DNA of 64,000 bases from Hyphomicrobiales bacterium (GCA_900467685.1 UBQX01000029.1:62001-126000); one strand, 5' to 3'. Shown: positions 45,053-53,970, counted from the stretch's first letter. Numbers and translations: made by a program. The notes: generated by a model from the sequence alone, not told the origin.

Positions 45053-45495
45053 TGGCGGTCCGCGGAGAGTGCGGAAAGCCCTTCCGCAGCATGGCCGCCA
45101 TCACGCCGGTCGGATGCAGCTAGTGCATCAACGAGGTCCACGACCTTTTGGCGGATTTGCGGGTCCCGGATGGCGCTGAAGCTGTTGGCCAGCGACAGAA
45201 ACTCCTTCGAAGCCAGCACGTTCGACAGCGAGTGGGCTTCCTGCTTTTCTATTTCGTGATCAAGACCGCGAGAGGCCTCCTCGAAGAAGAAGGAAATCGG
45301 TGCGCCGAGCACTTCCGCAATCCGTTGAAGCCGGCTTGCGCCCACACGGTTCACGCCCTTCTCGTATTTCTGGACTTGCTGAAACGTTACCCCCAGATGC
45401 TCCCCGAGCTTCTCCTGGCTCATGCCGAGCGCCATACGGCGTTGCCGAACGCGCGATCCGACGAGCTGGTCGATCGGGGTTGATTTCTTTTGCAT
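45049..45495 (-). CDS. XRE-family transcriptional regulator
   Basis: A 148-residue protein. The helix-turn-helix lies at about residues 10-66 (LVGSRVRQRRMALGMSQEKLGEHLGVTFQQVQKYEKGVNRVGASRLQRIAEVL) and a helical C-terminal part follows (FLSLANSFSAIRDPQIRQKVVDLVDALA). This form is common in rhizobia. ATG 45495 has GGAGGT upstream. First gene of the cluster and overlapping the SARP-like gene, so likely the entry regulator or autorepressor. A perfect palindrome at 45595-45607 lies 100 bases upstream. Confidence 0.93.
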   Translation of the reverse strand: MQKKSTPIDQLVGSRVRQRRMALGMSQEKLGEHLGVTFQQVQKYEKGVNRVGASRLQRIAEVLGAPISFFFEEASRGLDHEIEKQEAHSLSNVLASKEFLSLANSFSAIRDPQIRQKVVDLVDALAASDRRDGGHAAEGLSALSADRQ

Positions 45496-45594
45496 GCGAT
45501 TTACCTCCAGAGTTACACATATGTTCGCGCGAATTCGTCGCAACTGCAACCGCCCAGGCAAACCGGATCAAACTCTTCGCACAATAATCTTGCG

Positions 45595-45607
45595 ATTGAT
45601 GATCAAT
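45595..45607. promoter_or_regulatory. palindrome upstream of the XRE gene
   Basis: ATTGAT-G-ATCAAT is a perfect 6-1-6 inverted repeat in the 457-base gap 45496-45952. Its distance and symmetry fit an operator for the XRE regulator, but no promoter elements can be confirmed. Confidence 0.35.
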
Positions 45608-45721
45608 TCTGCCGCCAACCTCTCGCTTCCTGCCGATGAGCTTTCTCGAGGCTTCCATGCGAAGAGGATTTCGGGAGGCTGCAGTTACGTCGGCCCGGTT
45701 CTACACGGTGGGTTCCAATGA

Positions 45722-45738
45722 GCATTCAAAATGAATGC
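45722..45738. promoter_or_regulatory. palindrome between the XRE and FAD oxidoreductase genes
   Basis: GCATTCA-AAA-TGAATGC is a perfect 7-3-7 inverted repeat, 215 bases before the oxidoreductase start. The rest of the gap 45496-45952 holds no gene that I can support. Confidence 0.3.
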
Positions 45739-45952
45739 CCGAATGACGCCCTTGCGTCGAGAAGATTTGGGTCTGTCGCCGTGAGGCAGACTGTGCAGGG
45801 CACGCCATTTCTCTGTCAGCCCTGAAACCGGAAATGCTGCATAAGATTTCGATCCGTGACGCCAGACCGGAATTTTCTGCCGTCGCCGGGCAAACTGCGG
45901 TTCCGCGTGCGCAGAACAATCGCCTAGTGTGGGTCTATACATGGAGACACCA

Positions 45953-47275
45953 ATGCCCGCACCATTGACCCTGATCGAGACACCTTCGAACCCGCCGCAA
46001 GAGGCCGACGTCGTCGTCATCGGGGGCGGCATCGTTGGATCGTTCACGGCTTATTTCCTGGCGCAGCGCGGGCTGAAGACCGTGCTGCTCGAGAAAGGCC
46101 GTATCGGGGCGGAGCAGTCGAGCCGGAACTGGGGCTGGTGTCGCCAGCAGAATCGTGATGCGCGCGAGCTTCCGATCGCGACCAAGAGCCTCGACCTCTG
46201 GGAACGCTTCGTGGCCGAAACCGGCGAGGATATTGGCTTTAGCCGCTGCGGCCTCCTCTATCTGAGCAACAATGAAGCCGAAATTGAAGGCTGGGCGCGC
46301 TGGCGCGACTTTGCCAGGACTGCCGGCGTGACGACCCATATGTTGTCATCCGCCGAAGCTGCCGAAAAGGGGCGGGCAACGGGCCGCTCCTGGAAAGGTG
46401 GTGTCTTCTCGCCAACCGACGGCATCGCCGATCCTTCCAAGGCGGCTCCGGCCGTGGCGCGTGCCATCATGAAGCTTGGCGGCACCGTTATCCAGAACTG
46501 CGCGGCGCGCGGCGTGGAGACCGAAGGCGGCCGTCTGAGCGCGGTCGTCACCGAGAGAGGCACGATCCGCACGAAGATCGCGATCCTCTCCGGCGGGGCA
46601 TGGGCCTCCTCGTTCTGCCGACAGCTGGGCATTCGCTTCCCCCAGGCCTCGATCCGCTCCTCCATCGTCACCGTTTCGGGCGCAGCGGGCATTCCGCCGG
46701 CGCTGCACACAAAGGACATTTCGGTTACAAGCCGCAGCAATGGCGATTACACGCTTTCGATCAGCGGCCGCGCGCGCGTCGATCTCACGCCCCAGCAGGT
46801 GCGCTTCCTGCCGCAATTCCTCCCCATGTTCCTCAAGCGTTGGCAACTGCTTTCCCCCGGAGGCATCGAAGGCGTTCGAAGCGGGCATGAGACGCTGTCT
46901 CGCTGGCGGCTCGACCGTCCAACTCCGATGGAACGCATGCGCATCCTCGATCCGAAGCCAGACCAGGGCACGCTCCGTCTCATACATCAGCGTGCGCTGG
47001 ACCTGCTGCCGGACTTGAAGAGCACAAGGATCACAGGCACCTGGGCCGGCTATATCGATTCCACGCCGGACGGCGTGCCGGGCATCGGGGAAATCGAAAG
47101 CCTGCCGGGCTTCATCCTTGCCGCCGGCTTTTCCGGCCATGGTTTCGGCATCGGTCCGGGTGCCGGCCATCTGATCGCCGACATTGCATCCGGCGCGGAA
47201 CCCATTGTCGATCCGAAACCGTACCATCCATCCCGCTTCGCGGCTTCGGCCTGGGGCAAGGTCTCCGAGTTTTAG
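45953..47275 (+). CDS. FAD-dependent oxidoreductase, DAO family
   Basis: A 440-residue flavoprotein of the D-amino acid/sarcosine oxidase (DAO) family. The N-terminal Rossmann motif is VVVIGGGIVGSFTAYFLAQRGLKTVLLEK, then SSRNWGWCRQQNRDARELPIA. The C-terminal closure GFILAAGFSGHGFGIGPGAGHLIADIASG is typical. Substrate is probably an N-methyl or D-amino acid. ATG 45953 follows GGAG by six bases; ATG 45941 and GTG 45929 lack as good a site. No signal peptide. Divergent from the YcaO cluster and convergent with lhgO. No functional link to either is evident. Confidence 0.92.
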   Translation: MPAPLTLIETPSNPPQEADVVVIGGGIVGSFTAYFLAQRGLKTVLLEKGRIGAEQSSRNWGWCRQQNRDARELPIATKSLDLWERFVAETGEDIGFSRCGLLYLSNNEAEIEGWARWRDFARTAGVTTHMLSSAEAAEKGRATGRSWKGGVFSPTDGIADPSKAAPAVARAIMKLGGTVIQNCAARGVETEGGRLSAVVTERGTIRTKIAILSGGAWASSFCRQLGIRFPQASIRSSIVTVSGAAGIPPALHTKDISVTSRSNGDYTLSISGRARVDLTPQQVRFLPQFLPMFLKRWQLLSPGGIEGVRSGHETLSRWRLDRPTPMERMRILDPKPDQGTLRLIHQRALDLLPDLKSTRITGTWAGYIDSTPDGVPGIGEIESLPGFILAAGFSGHGFGIGPGAGHLIADIASGAEPIVDPKPYHPSRFAASAWGKVSEF

Positions 47276-47390
47276 CGCAATCTTGACGGTCAGCCTGGGA
47301 TTACGCCGCTGCGTTGGAACTCCGCCCAAGGCGTGAGCACAGCTCCGGATCCGAAGGCGGTTCGGATGATCGCCAAAGAGACTCCTGCGC

Positions 47391-48587
47391 CTAGTTGCCC
47401 ATTGAACGCAGCCTTGCGGCGATCATCTCGGCAATGGGGATTGCCGAGGTTGCGGCCGGGGAGGGAGCGTTGCAGACATGCAGCGTTCTGTCCGTCTGGG
47501 CGAACAGAAAGTCATGCACGAGGGAGCCATCCGCCCTGACGGCTTGAGCTCTGATGCCGGCTTCGTGTGGCAACAGGTCGCTGAGCCGCAGTTCGGGGCA
47601 ATATTTTCGGCACTCTTCGAGATATCCCGGCTTCCAGAGTGAATTTCGAAGTTCCGTCACGGCCGAACGGCGATTGGCAAAGACCGTTTTCCAGAATCCG
47701 GGAAACAACGCGTAATCCATCACATCCGAAAGATTGAACGACAGCTGCGGATAGCCTTCGCGGGAAAATCCAATCACCGCGTTCGGACCCACCGTGACAC
47801 TGCCGTCGATCATGCGGGTCAGGTGCACGCCGAGAAAGGGGAGGGACGGATCCGGGACGGGATAGATCAGGTGCTGAACGATTTGGTTCTTGTCTGAGGG
47901 CAACCGATAATATTCGCCGCGGAAGGGGACGATCCGGAAGTCCATGGCGAGGCCGGCCAGGCGTGCGAGGCGGTCGGCCTGAAGTCCGCCGCAGACAATC
48001 AACTCGTTGGCCTGCCAGCTTGCACCTTCGCCGTTAACTTCCACGCAGTCGATCTTTTCGCGAATGCCGGTGACGGGGGTCGAAAGACGTATCTCTCCAC
48101 CGCCGGCGATGATGCGCTCGCCCATCTTGCGGCACACATCGAGATAGCTGACGATACCGGTCGAAGGCACATGGAGAGCACCCATGCCGATAATGTTGGG
48201 CTCCCGCTCGACCAACTCTCCTGCGGAGAGGCGATGCACTTCGATCGTGTTCTGCCTCGACCTCTCGAAAAGTGCGTCCATACGCACCACCTCCTGATCC
48301 GAGGTGGCGACGACGAGCTTGCCGCACACGTCGTAGCGGATGGAATTCTGCTCGCAGAATTCCTTGGTCGCGATGGCCCCCTTGCGGCAGAGTTCCGCCT
48401 TCAGGCTTCCGGGCGCGTAGTAGATGCCGGCGTGGATGACGCCGCTATTATGACCTGTCTGGTGCTTCCCGAGCGAAATTTCCTTTTCCAGGAGGATGAG
48501 GCTGCTGCCGGGCCGGGCGTCGAGAAGGCGCATGGCGGTCGCAAGTCCGACGATGCCGCCGCCAATAATGCAGTAATCGTATTTCAA
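47391..48587 (-). CDS. lhgO: L-2-hydroxyglutarate oxidase
   Basis: A 398-residue FAD enzyme that oxidises L-2-hydroxyglutarate to 2-oxoglutarate. It shows YCIIGGGIVGLATAMRLLDARPGSSLILLEKE, the LhgO signature GKHQTGHNSGVIHAGIYYAPGSLKAELCRKGA, IVPFRGEYYRLP and PFLGVHLTRMIDGSVTVGPNAV. Normal length. Located alone, tail-to-tail with the DAO oxidoreductase. The 311 bases upstream (48588-48898) hold no supportable gene and separate it from the ABC permease. Confidence 0.93.
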   Translation of the reverse strand: MKYDYCIIGGGIVGLATAMRLLDARPGSSLILLEKEISLGKHQTGHNSGVIHAGIYYAPGSLKAELCRKGAIATKEFCEQNSIRYDVCGKLVVATSDQEVVRMDALFERSRQNTIEVHRLSAGELVEREPNIIGMGALHVPSTGIVSYLDVCRKMGERIIAGGGEIRLSTPVTGIREKIDCVEVNGEGASWQANELIVCGGLQADRLARLAGLAMDFRIVPFRGEYYRLPSDKNQIVQHLIYPVPDPSLPFLGVHLTRMIDGSVTVGPNAVIGFSREGYPQLSFNLSDVMDYALFPGFWKTVFANRRSAVTELRNSLWKPGYLEECRKYCPELRLSDLLPHEAGIRAQAVRADGSLVHDFLFAQTDRTLHVCNAPSPAATSAIPIAEMIAARLRSMGN

Positions 48588-48898
48588 CGCATTCGCTCCT
48601 TCAGAACTTCACGCGGTCTCGGGGTGTCGCCCGGCACCGCCCTGAAGTTTGACATGGTCATTGCGAAGCCCATAAACGCGCCACCCAAGGTCAATTGCCC
48701 GCGCAGCCGGCTGTTCGACCGGGAGCATGAGGTCCACGACTCGGACGCGCCGGCCTCTCATCCAACATCGGTGAATAACTGTAGGGAGCGCGGCCCGGTC
48801 GTCAATTGGCCACGCCTCGGTTCGTTGAACGAACTGGCATCGATGGGAGACGTTCCAGCGCAAAGCCGGGCAGGCGAGAGTCTATCCGTCTTGTCGGC
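48588..48898. other. 311-base gap upstream of lhgO
   Basis: I see no credible gene, hairpin or clear promoter motif here. Because both flanking genes are on the minus strand, it must hold the lhgO promoter and the end of the ABC operon. Confidence 0.4.
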
Positions 48899-49858
48899 TC
48901 ATGACGCGACCCTTGCGCCACGGCCGTAGACGAGCAGCATGCCGATGAGGACGGCGCCGTAGATGATCTGCCGACCGGCCTCGGGCATCTGCATGATGGA
49001 AAGGACGGAGTTCAGGAGAACGATCAGCACCACGCCGACAAGCGTGCCGACATAGCGGCCCTGGCCGCCGAGGATGCGGGTGCCGCCCAGCACGACGGCG
49101 GCGATGGCCGGCAGTAGGTAGGGTAGCCCCATGCCCTGATAGGCCTTGGCTGAATATCCGGCGAGCAGCACGCCGGCTATTGCCGCGCAGACGCCGGACA
49201 CCATGAAGGCGCCGATGATGACCATGCGGGTCCGTATCCCAGAGAGAAAGGCGGCGCCCTCGCGATTGCCGGTGGCGTAGACCGAGCGCCCGAAGCTCGT
49301 TCGGGTCAGGATCAGCGCGACGCAGACCGAGACGAAGGCCCAGACGAAGATCGCGACGGGTATGCCGAGCAGGCGTTCTGCCGCGAGAAAGCGCATGAGC
49401 GGCGTTGCCTGATCCTGCGGCGCAAACCCGCCGGTATGGGCGACCATGAGGCCGCGCAGCACGGAATCCACGCCCAGCGTGAAGATCATCGAGGGGATGC
49501 GCAGATAGGCGATCCCGAGCCCATTCACCAGTCCGACGGCCAGGCCGACAGCAATGCCGGTGGGCAAGGCCATGTCGCCGCCGACGCTCGCCGCCATCAT
49601 GGCGGACGCTGTCAGCGTCCACGGCACGGAGAGGTCGATATGGCCGAGCAGGATGACCATCATCATGCCCGCCGCCACGATGCCGAGGAAGGATCCCGTC
49701 TGCAATTGCTGCAGCAGATAGTTGGGTGAGAGAAGCGGGGCCGAACCCTGGACGCTGAGCGTATAGGCCGTACCGATCAGCAGGATCACCATGATGAACA
49801 GCGATGCGACGGCAATCGGTTTGTTCTCTGGCCGAATGGTGGAAAAGAGACTGTTCAT
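48899..49858 (-). CDS. CUT2 sugar ABC transporter permease, RbsC type (second)
   Basis: A 319-residue inner-membrane permease with about nine or ten hydrophobic stretches and RbsC/YjfF-type features: GHIDLSVPWTLTASAMMAA, NGLGIAYLRIPSMIFTLGVDSVLRG, GRSVYATGNREGAAFLSGIRT, LPYLLPAIAAVVLGGTRILGGQGRYVGTLVGVVLIVLLNSVL. ATG 49858 is well placed 8 bases beyond the preceding stop. The frame runs open into the upstream gene but without similarity. It is the last gene of the operon binding protein-ATPase-permease-permease. Confidence 0.95.
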   Translation of the reverse strand: MNSLFSTIRPENKPIAVASLFIMVILLIGTAYTLSVQGSAPLLSPNYLLQQLQTGSFLGIVAAGMMMVILLGHIDLSVPWTLTASAMMAASVGGDMALPTGIAVGLAVGLVNGLGIAYLRIPSMIFTLGVDSVLRGLMVAHTGGFAPQDQATPLMRFLAAERLLGIPVAIFVWAFVSVCVALILTRTSFGRSVYATGNREGAAFLSGIRTRMVIIGAFMVSGVCAAIAGVLLAGYSAKAYQGMGLPYLLPAIAAVVLGGTRILGGQGRYVGTLVGVVLIVLLNSVLSIMQMPEAGRQIIYGAVLIGMLLVYGRGARVAS

Positions 49859-49866
49859 CTGATCAC

Positions 49867-50916
49867 CTAGCGAAAAAGGTCCAGGTTGTTCTTGACCCGC
49901 AGGGTGCGCAGCGCCCCGAGGCTGACGGCGGCCAGCAGCACGAGGCCCTCGATGAGTGGCTGCAGAAGCGGGTCTATCGAAACGATCCGGAAATAGAAAG
50001 AAATGACACGCAGGATGCAGGCTCCGACGAGCGAGGCGATGGCGCCGCCGATTCCGCCAAGGAGCGACGTGCCGCCCAGCACGACGGCAGCGATGGAATT
50101 GAGCGTATAGGCGCCTGCCTGCATCACGTCGGCATTCCCCGACGATGTCTGGATCGCCAGGTAAAGCCCGCCGCAGGCTGCGAAGAATCCGGCGAGGGCA
50201 AAAGCCGCAATCTTTGCCCGGTTGATCGGCAGACCGGACATGTAGGCGGCACCTTCTGCCGAACCGATGGCATAGACAGTGCGCCCGGTGACGGACTTGC
50301 GGAAGGGGATCCAGACCAGAACGGCCACGGCCAGCAGCGCGAGCAGCGGGACGGGTATCCAGGCGACGGGAGCAAACCATCCCGCGTCCGGATTGAACAG
50401 ATGATAGGTCTCGACAAGGTCGCGAAGGCTGTTGGTGACGGCCCAGTTCAGGTCCGCGTCGATTTCGCCGCCGGGTTTCGGGCGGATGAAGAGCGCAAGG
50501 CCGATGGCGATGGCGCCGGTGGCCAGTGTCACGATGATCGGCTGCAGCCGCCCGTAGACGACGATGATCCCGTTCAGAAGGCCGAAGGCCGTGCCCGAAA
50601 GCAGGGTCATGACCATGCCGAACAGGATGGTGGCCGGAGAGCCATGGACGAGTTCGGATGCGATGCAGGAGGTAAGCGTCATCACCGCGCCGACACTCAG
50701 GTCGAGACCGCCGAGCAGAACAGGCACGGTCTGGGCCATGGCAAGAAAGGCAATGGCAGCCATCTCGTTGGCATTCTGCACCAGCACGGCGGAGGAGAAG
50801 CCGTGTGGGTGAAGGATATTGTAGACGAGATAGATGATGACCAGCAGCGCAACCGCGCCGTAAAACGCGCGGCTTTGGCGGATGCTGGCGGCAAGGGCAT
50901 TCTTGAAACTTTCCAT
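49867..50916 (-). CDS. CUT2 sugar ABC transporter permease, RbsC type (first)
   Basis: A 349-residue inner-membrane permease with LLGGLDLSVGAVMTLTSCIASEL, NGIIVVYGRLQPIIVTLATGAIAIGLAL, GRTVYAIGSAEGAAYMSGLPI and YTLNSIAAVVLGGTSLLGGIGGAIASLVGACIL. A GAGGG ribosome site precedes ATG 50916; ATG 50928 overlaps the ATPase stop (ATGA) and is an alternative. Together with the next gene it would make a heterodimeric channel. Confidence 0.95.
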   Translation of the reverse strand: MESFKNALAASIRQSRAFYGAVALLVIIYLVYNILHPHGFSSAVLVQNANEMAAIAFLAMAQTVPVLLGGLDLSVGAVMTLTSCIASELVHGSPATILFGMVMTLLSGTAFGLLNGIIVVYGRLQPIIVTLATGAIAIGLALFIRPKPGGEIDADLNWAVTNSLRDLVETYHLFNPDAGWFAPVAWIPVPLLALLAVAVLVWIPFRKSVTGRTVYAIGSAEGAAYMSGLPINRAKIAAFALAGFFAACGGLYLAIQTSSGNADVMQAGAYTLNSIAAVVLGGTSLLGGIGGAIASLVGACILRVISFYFRIVSIDPLLQPLIEGLVLLAAVSLGALRTLRVKNNLDLFR

Positions 50917-50924
50917 GCCTGCCC

Positions 50925-52457
50925 TCATGCTGCCGACTGCGTGTTGATGTTGAGCGATGCCGCAACGATGGCTTCCTCGTTGATGGCGCTGCCCTTGAGT
51001 TCCGTGGTGATTGTACCGTCGTACATGACGGCCACGCGGTCGCAGCAGCCGACGAGTTCGGCATAGTCGGTCGAATAGAAGAGGATCGCCTTCCCCTCGT
51101 CGGCAAGTTCGCGCATCAGCTTGTAGATTTCCTGCTTCGTCCCGACATCGATGCCGCGGGTGGGGTCGTTGAGCAGGATCACATCCGGTTCGGTCATCAG
51201 CCACTTGGCGATTACGACCTTTTGCTGGTTTCCGCCGGAGAGCGTTGCCACGGCGTCGGTCGCCTTGTTGACCTTGATCTGCAGCTTGCGGATCCCCTCC
51301 TCCACGGCTGCCTTTTCCTTGCCGCTGTCGATGAAGGGGCCGCTCGATACCCTGTCGAACGATGCGGCGAGCAGATTGTCGGCGATCGACATGGGCAGCA
51401 TGAGCCCTTCCGTCTTCCGGTCCTCCGGAACGAGGGCAATGCGTGTCTTGCCGGTCTTTGCCGCGTGGGGCGAGGAAGGCGAGATTGGCGTTCCGGCGGC
51501 TCTGATCTCGCCGCCAACACCTCTCAGGACCCCGAAGAGGGCGAGCAGCAGTTCCTTCTGCCCTTGACCGTCCAGCCCGCCAAGGCCGACGATTTCGCCC
51601 CTGCCGACCGTGAGATTGATACCCTTCAAGCGGTTTTCCCAGGTGAGGCTGTCGATCTCGAAATAGGGTGCGGTGTCGCGCGGCGCCGGCTTTTGCGGGA
51701 AATGCGCCTCCACGTCGCGACCGATCATCATGCGCACGATCTCCGCCGGAGAGCGTTCGCCTTTCATGAATGTGTCGACATGGCTGCCGTTCCGAAACAC
51801 GGAAAGCGTGTCGCAGAGCCGCTCGACCTCGTGCATGCGGTGAGAGATGAACAGCGACGCGACGTTTTCGGCCTTCAACTCACCGAGCAGCCCATAGACG
51901 GTTTCGACGTCGCGGCTCGTGAGTGCAGAGGTCGCCTCGTCGAGGATCAGCACCCGCGGTGCCATGCCGAGCGCCTTGGCGATTTCCACCATCTGCCGGC
52001 GCGAGAGGGAAAGGTCGCGGACCAACGTGTTCGGGTTGACGTCCTCGCATCTGATGCGGGCAAGCAGCGCCTCGGCACGGTGCCTTTGTGCCCGGCCGTC
52101 GATGAGGCCAAAACGGCGCGGGGGATCGGAAATCGAGATATTGTCGGCGACCGTGAGGTCGGGCATGAGGGACAGTTCCTGGAAAATGCAGACGATCCCG
52201 GCTCGCGCCGCCTCGGAGGGGGAGCGGAAACGCACCTGCTGGCCGTTGAGACGCATCTCGCCGCTATAAGGCTGCAGCACGCCGGACATGATCTTGATCA
52301 GCGTCGACTTGCCGGCGCCGTTTTCGCCGAGGATGGCGTGGGTGCTGCCGCTGCGGCAGGAAAAATCGACCTCCTTCAGCGCCCGCGCGCCCGAGAAGGA
52401 TTTGGAAATTCCGCGCAATTCGATAATCGGCATGCCCGCCGAGGTCTTGTCGCTCAC
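50925..52457 (-). CDS. CUT2 sugar ABC transporter ATPase, RbsA/MglA type
   Basis: A 510-residue ATPase with two tandem domains. Domain 1 has Walker A GENGAGKS, Q-loop CIFQELSLMPDLTVADN and Walker B VLILDEATSAL. Its signature region (LSLSRRQMVEIAKAL) deviates as in RbsA. Domain 2 has a degenerate Walker A (GLDGQGQKE), LVPEDRKTEGL, signature LSGGNQQKVVIAKWL and LLNDPTRGIDVGTK. Domain 2 degeneracy is normal for this family. GTG 52457 is chosen because GGAGGAG precedes it; a short N-terminal tail before MPIIELRGISKSF is otherwise unremarkable. It follows the binding-protein gene on the same strand. Confidence 0.94.
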   Translation of the reverse strand: MSDKTSAGMPIIELRGISKSFSGARALKEVDFSCRSGSTHAILGENGAGKSTLIKIMSGVLQPYSGEMRLNGQQVRFRSPSEAARAGIVCIFQELSLMPDLTVADNISISDPPRRFGLIDGRAQRHRAEALLARIRCEDVNPNTLVRDLSLSRRQMVEIAKALGMAPRVLILDEATSALTSRDVETVYGLLGELKAENVASLFISHRMHEVERLCDTLSVFRNGSHVDTFMKGERSPAEIVRMMIGRDVEAHFPQKPAPRDTAPYFEIDSLTWENRLKGINLTVGRGEIVGLGGLDGQGQKELLLALFGVLRGVGGEIRAAGTPISPSSPHAAKTGKTRIALVPEDRKTEGLMLPMSIADNLLAASFDRVSSGPFIDSGKEKAAVEEGIRKLQIKVNKATDAVATLSGGNQQKVVIAKWLMTEPDVILLNDPTRGIDVGTKQEIYKLMRELADEGKAILFYSTDYAELVGCCDRVAVMYDGTITTELKGSAINEEAIVAASLNINTQSAA

Positions 52458-52539
52458 GATGTCTGCTCCTCCGGGCCTGTGTGCCCCATGCACTGATGCA
52501 ACCCGTCGCGCCCGGCCCACGGCCGGGACGGCGGTTGAA

Positions 52540-52565
52540 AGCATGCCGGCCTGGACCGGCATGCT
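52540..52565 (-). terminator. stem-loop after binding-protein gene
   Basis: A perfect 10-bp stem (52540-52549 with 52556-52565, AGCATGCCGG/CCGGCATGCT) and a 6-base loop, 18 bases after the binding-protein stop on the minus strand. A second perfect 7-bp hairpin (52511-52527) follows before the ATPase gene. Confidence 0.6.
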
Positions 52566-52583
52566 CCCATGTCGGCACGCAGC

Positions 52584-53720
52584 TTACTTCGTGTTGGACT
52601 CGTTCTGCGCCATGATGGCGGGCCCCGAGATGTTCACGCCGCAGGGCGGGAACTCGTTGACGGTGAAGAAATTGTCCGGAAGATTGGACCAGTAGTTCTC
52701 GCCGTCCTTGAGTTCCTTGTAGGTGGCAACCGGCAGCGGCACGGAGATCAGCTGAGGCATGACATTGCCTTCGAGAGCGGAGACTGCCGCCTTCATCGCG
52801 ATGGCGACGAGGCCCGGAGACTGGCCGATGGAAATGCCCTTCAGACCGTCGGCAGAGTGGGCAGCAATGGCCTTGCGGAAGCCGTTTTCGGACTCGCCGG
52901 CAATCGGCACCCACGGATGCTTGGCATCCTTGAGGGCCTGGATGACCCCGTTGGACCCACCCTGGCCGACAACGGCATCGAACTTGCCATGGACGGCAAT
53001 GGCGTCGGCGACCACCTTCTGCGTGGTGCCATCATCCCAGTTGCCGACAACGGAGACCATCTCCCACTTGCCGCCATCCTTCTTGAACACCTCGTTGATG
53101 CCGACCGAGCGGTCGCGGTCAACGGAGTTGCCGGGCAGGCCGCGAACTTCGAGGATCTTGCCGCCCTTGACGCCCTTGGCATGCAGCTCGTCCAGCGCGA
53201 ACTGGCCCCACTTGCGGCCCATTTCGAGCTGGTTCTCGTTCACCTGCATGACCTTGTCGGTATCGAGAACGTTGTCGAAGGGTACCAGCACGACATTGTT
53301 CTTGTCGGCCAGGCGGATGACGCGATCGAAGCCATCGGGCGCGACCGCGATCGTGACGATGGCGTCATAGCCCTGGTTGATGAAGTCCTCGATGGCGCCC
53401 AGCTGGGCCGGTGCGTCCGTGCCGGTGGATACGACCTTGAATTCGGCGATCTTGCCCTTCATGGCCGGATCTTCGGCATAGGCCTTGGCAGTCTTGATCA
53501 TCTGGATGCGCCAGGTGTTGCCGACGAAGCCGTTGACGATGGCGACCTTGTAGGGTCCCTTCTTCTTCTCCCATTGCAGGTATTTCGTGTCCGCAGCCCA
53601 GGGTGCAAAGCACTTGGGCTCGGCGCCCGGGCCAGAGACGATCTTGGGGCCGGCTTGCGACATGCCCGCGCTGAACAGGACGGCCGCTGCCGTCGAAAAC
53701 AATAAAGCCTTCAGTTTCAT
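52584..53720 (-). CDS. CUT2 sugar ABC transporter substrate-binding protein
   Basis: A 378-residue periplasmic protein with a Sec signal peptide (MKLKALLFSTAAAVLFSAGMSQAG). The mature part has the ribose-binding fold of this class: YKVAIVNGFVGNTWRIQMIKTAKAYA, VSTGTDAPAQLGAIEDFINQGYDAIVTIAVAPDGFDRVIRLAD, VPFDNVLDTDKVMQV, KFDAVVGQGGSNGVIQALKDAKHPWVPIAGESENG. ATG 53720 follows GAGGAGGAAAA. It heads a four-gene operon. The sugar is unknown; GNTW/NENQ pocket differences from RbsB suggest a larger or altered ligand. Confidence 0.94.
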   Translation of the reverse strand: MKLKALLFSTAAAVLFSAGMSQAGPKIVSGPGAEPKCFAPWAADTKYLQWEKKKGPYKVAIVNGFVGNTWRIQMIKTAKAYAEDPAMKGKIAEFKVVSTGTDAPAQLGAIEDFINQGYDAIVTIAVAPDGFDRVIRLADKNNVVLVPFDNVLDTDKVMQVNENQLEMGRKWGQFALDELHAKGVKGGKILEVRGLPGNSVDRDRSVGINEVFKKDGGKWEMVSVVGNWDDGTTQKVVADAIAVHGKFDAVVGQGGSNGVIQALKDAKHPWVPIAGESENGFRKAIAAHSADGLKGISIGQSPGLVAIAMKAAVSALEGNVMPQLISVPLPVATYKELKDGENYWSNLPDNFFTVNEFPPCGVNISGPAIMAQNESNTK

Positions 53721-53943
53721 TTTCCTCCTCCTTCGGCACCCTCTCTCCGGTGCCCGCTTTGGCAGACGCCACCCCATGCGCGCGTCCCATGCAACTGCAG
53801 GAGGGCCTCCTCCATCCGGCAGCATCCCTGACCGTTCCGCCTGCTGTGGCACGCTCGAAATTGCCTGCGTCTCCTCAGTCGCTGGACAACCTAAGCGTTT
53901 TTGTAGGCGGAACTCATATACGGCAATTAACAGGGCGATGAGG

Positions 53944-53970
53944 TTATAAGTCAATAATAATATTACTAAT
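53944..53970 (-). promoter_or_regulatory. AT-rich promoter/operator before binding-protein gene
   Basis: An AT-rich island in an otherwise GC-rich gap (53721-54099) that holds no gene. It contains the palindrome TAATATTA (53958-53965) and, on the minus strand, TTGACT followed directly by TATAAC (about 53944-53949), a plausible -10. The same TAATATTA core and TTGACTTA recur at 56982-56995, which suggests a shared regulator, perhaps the LacI protein encoded between them. Confidence 0.4.
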
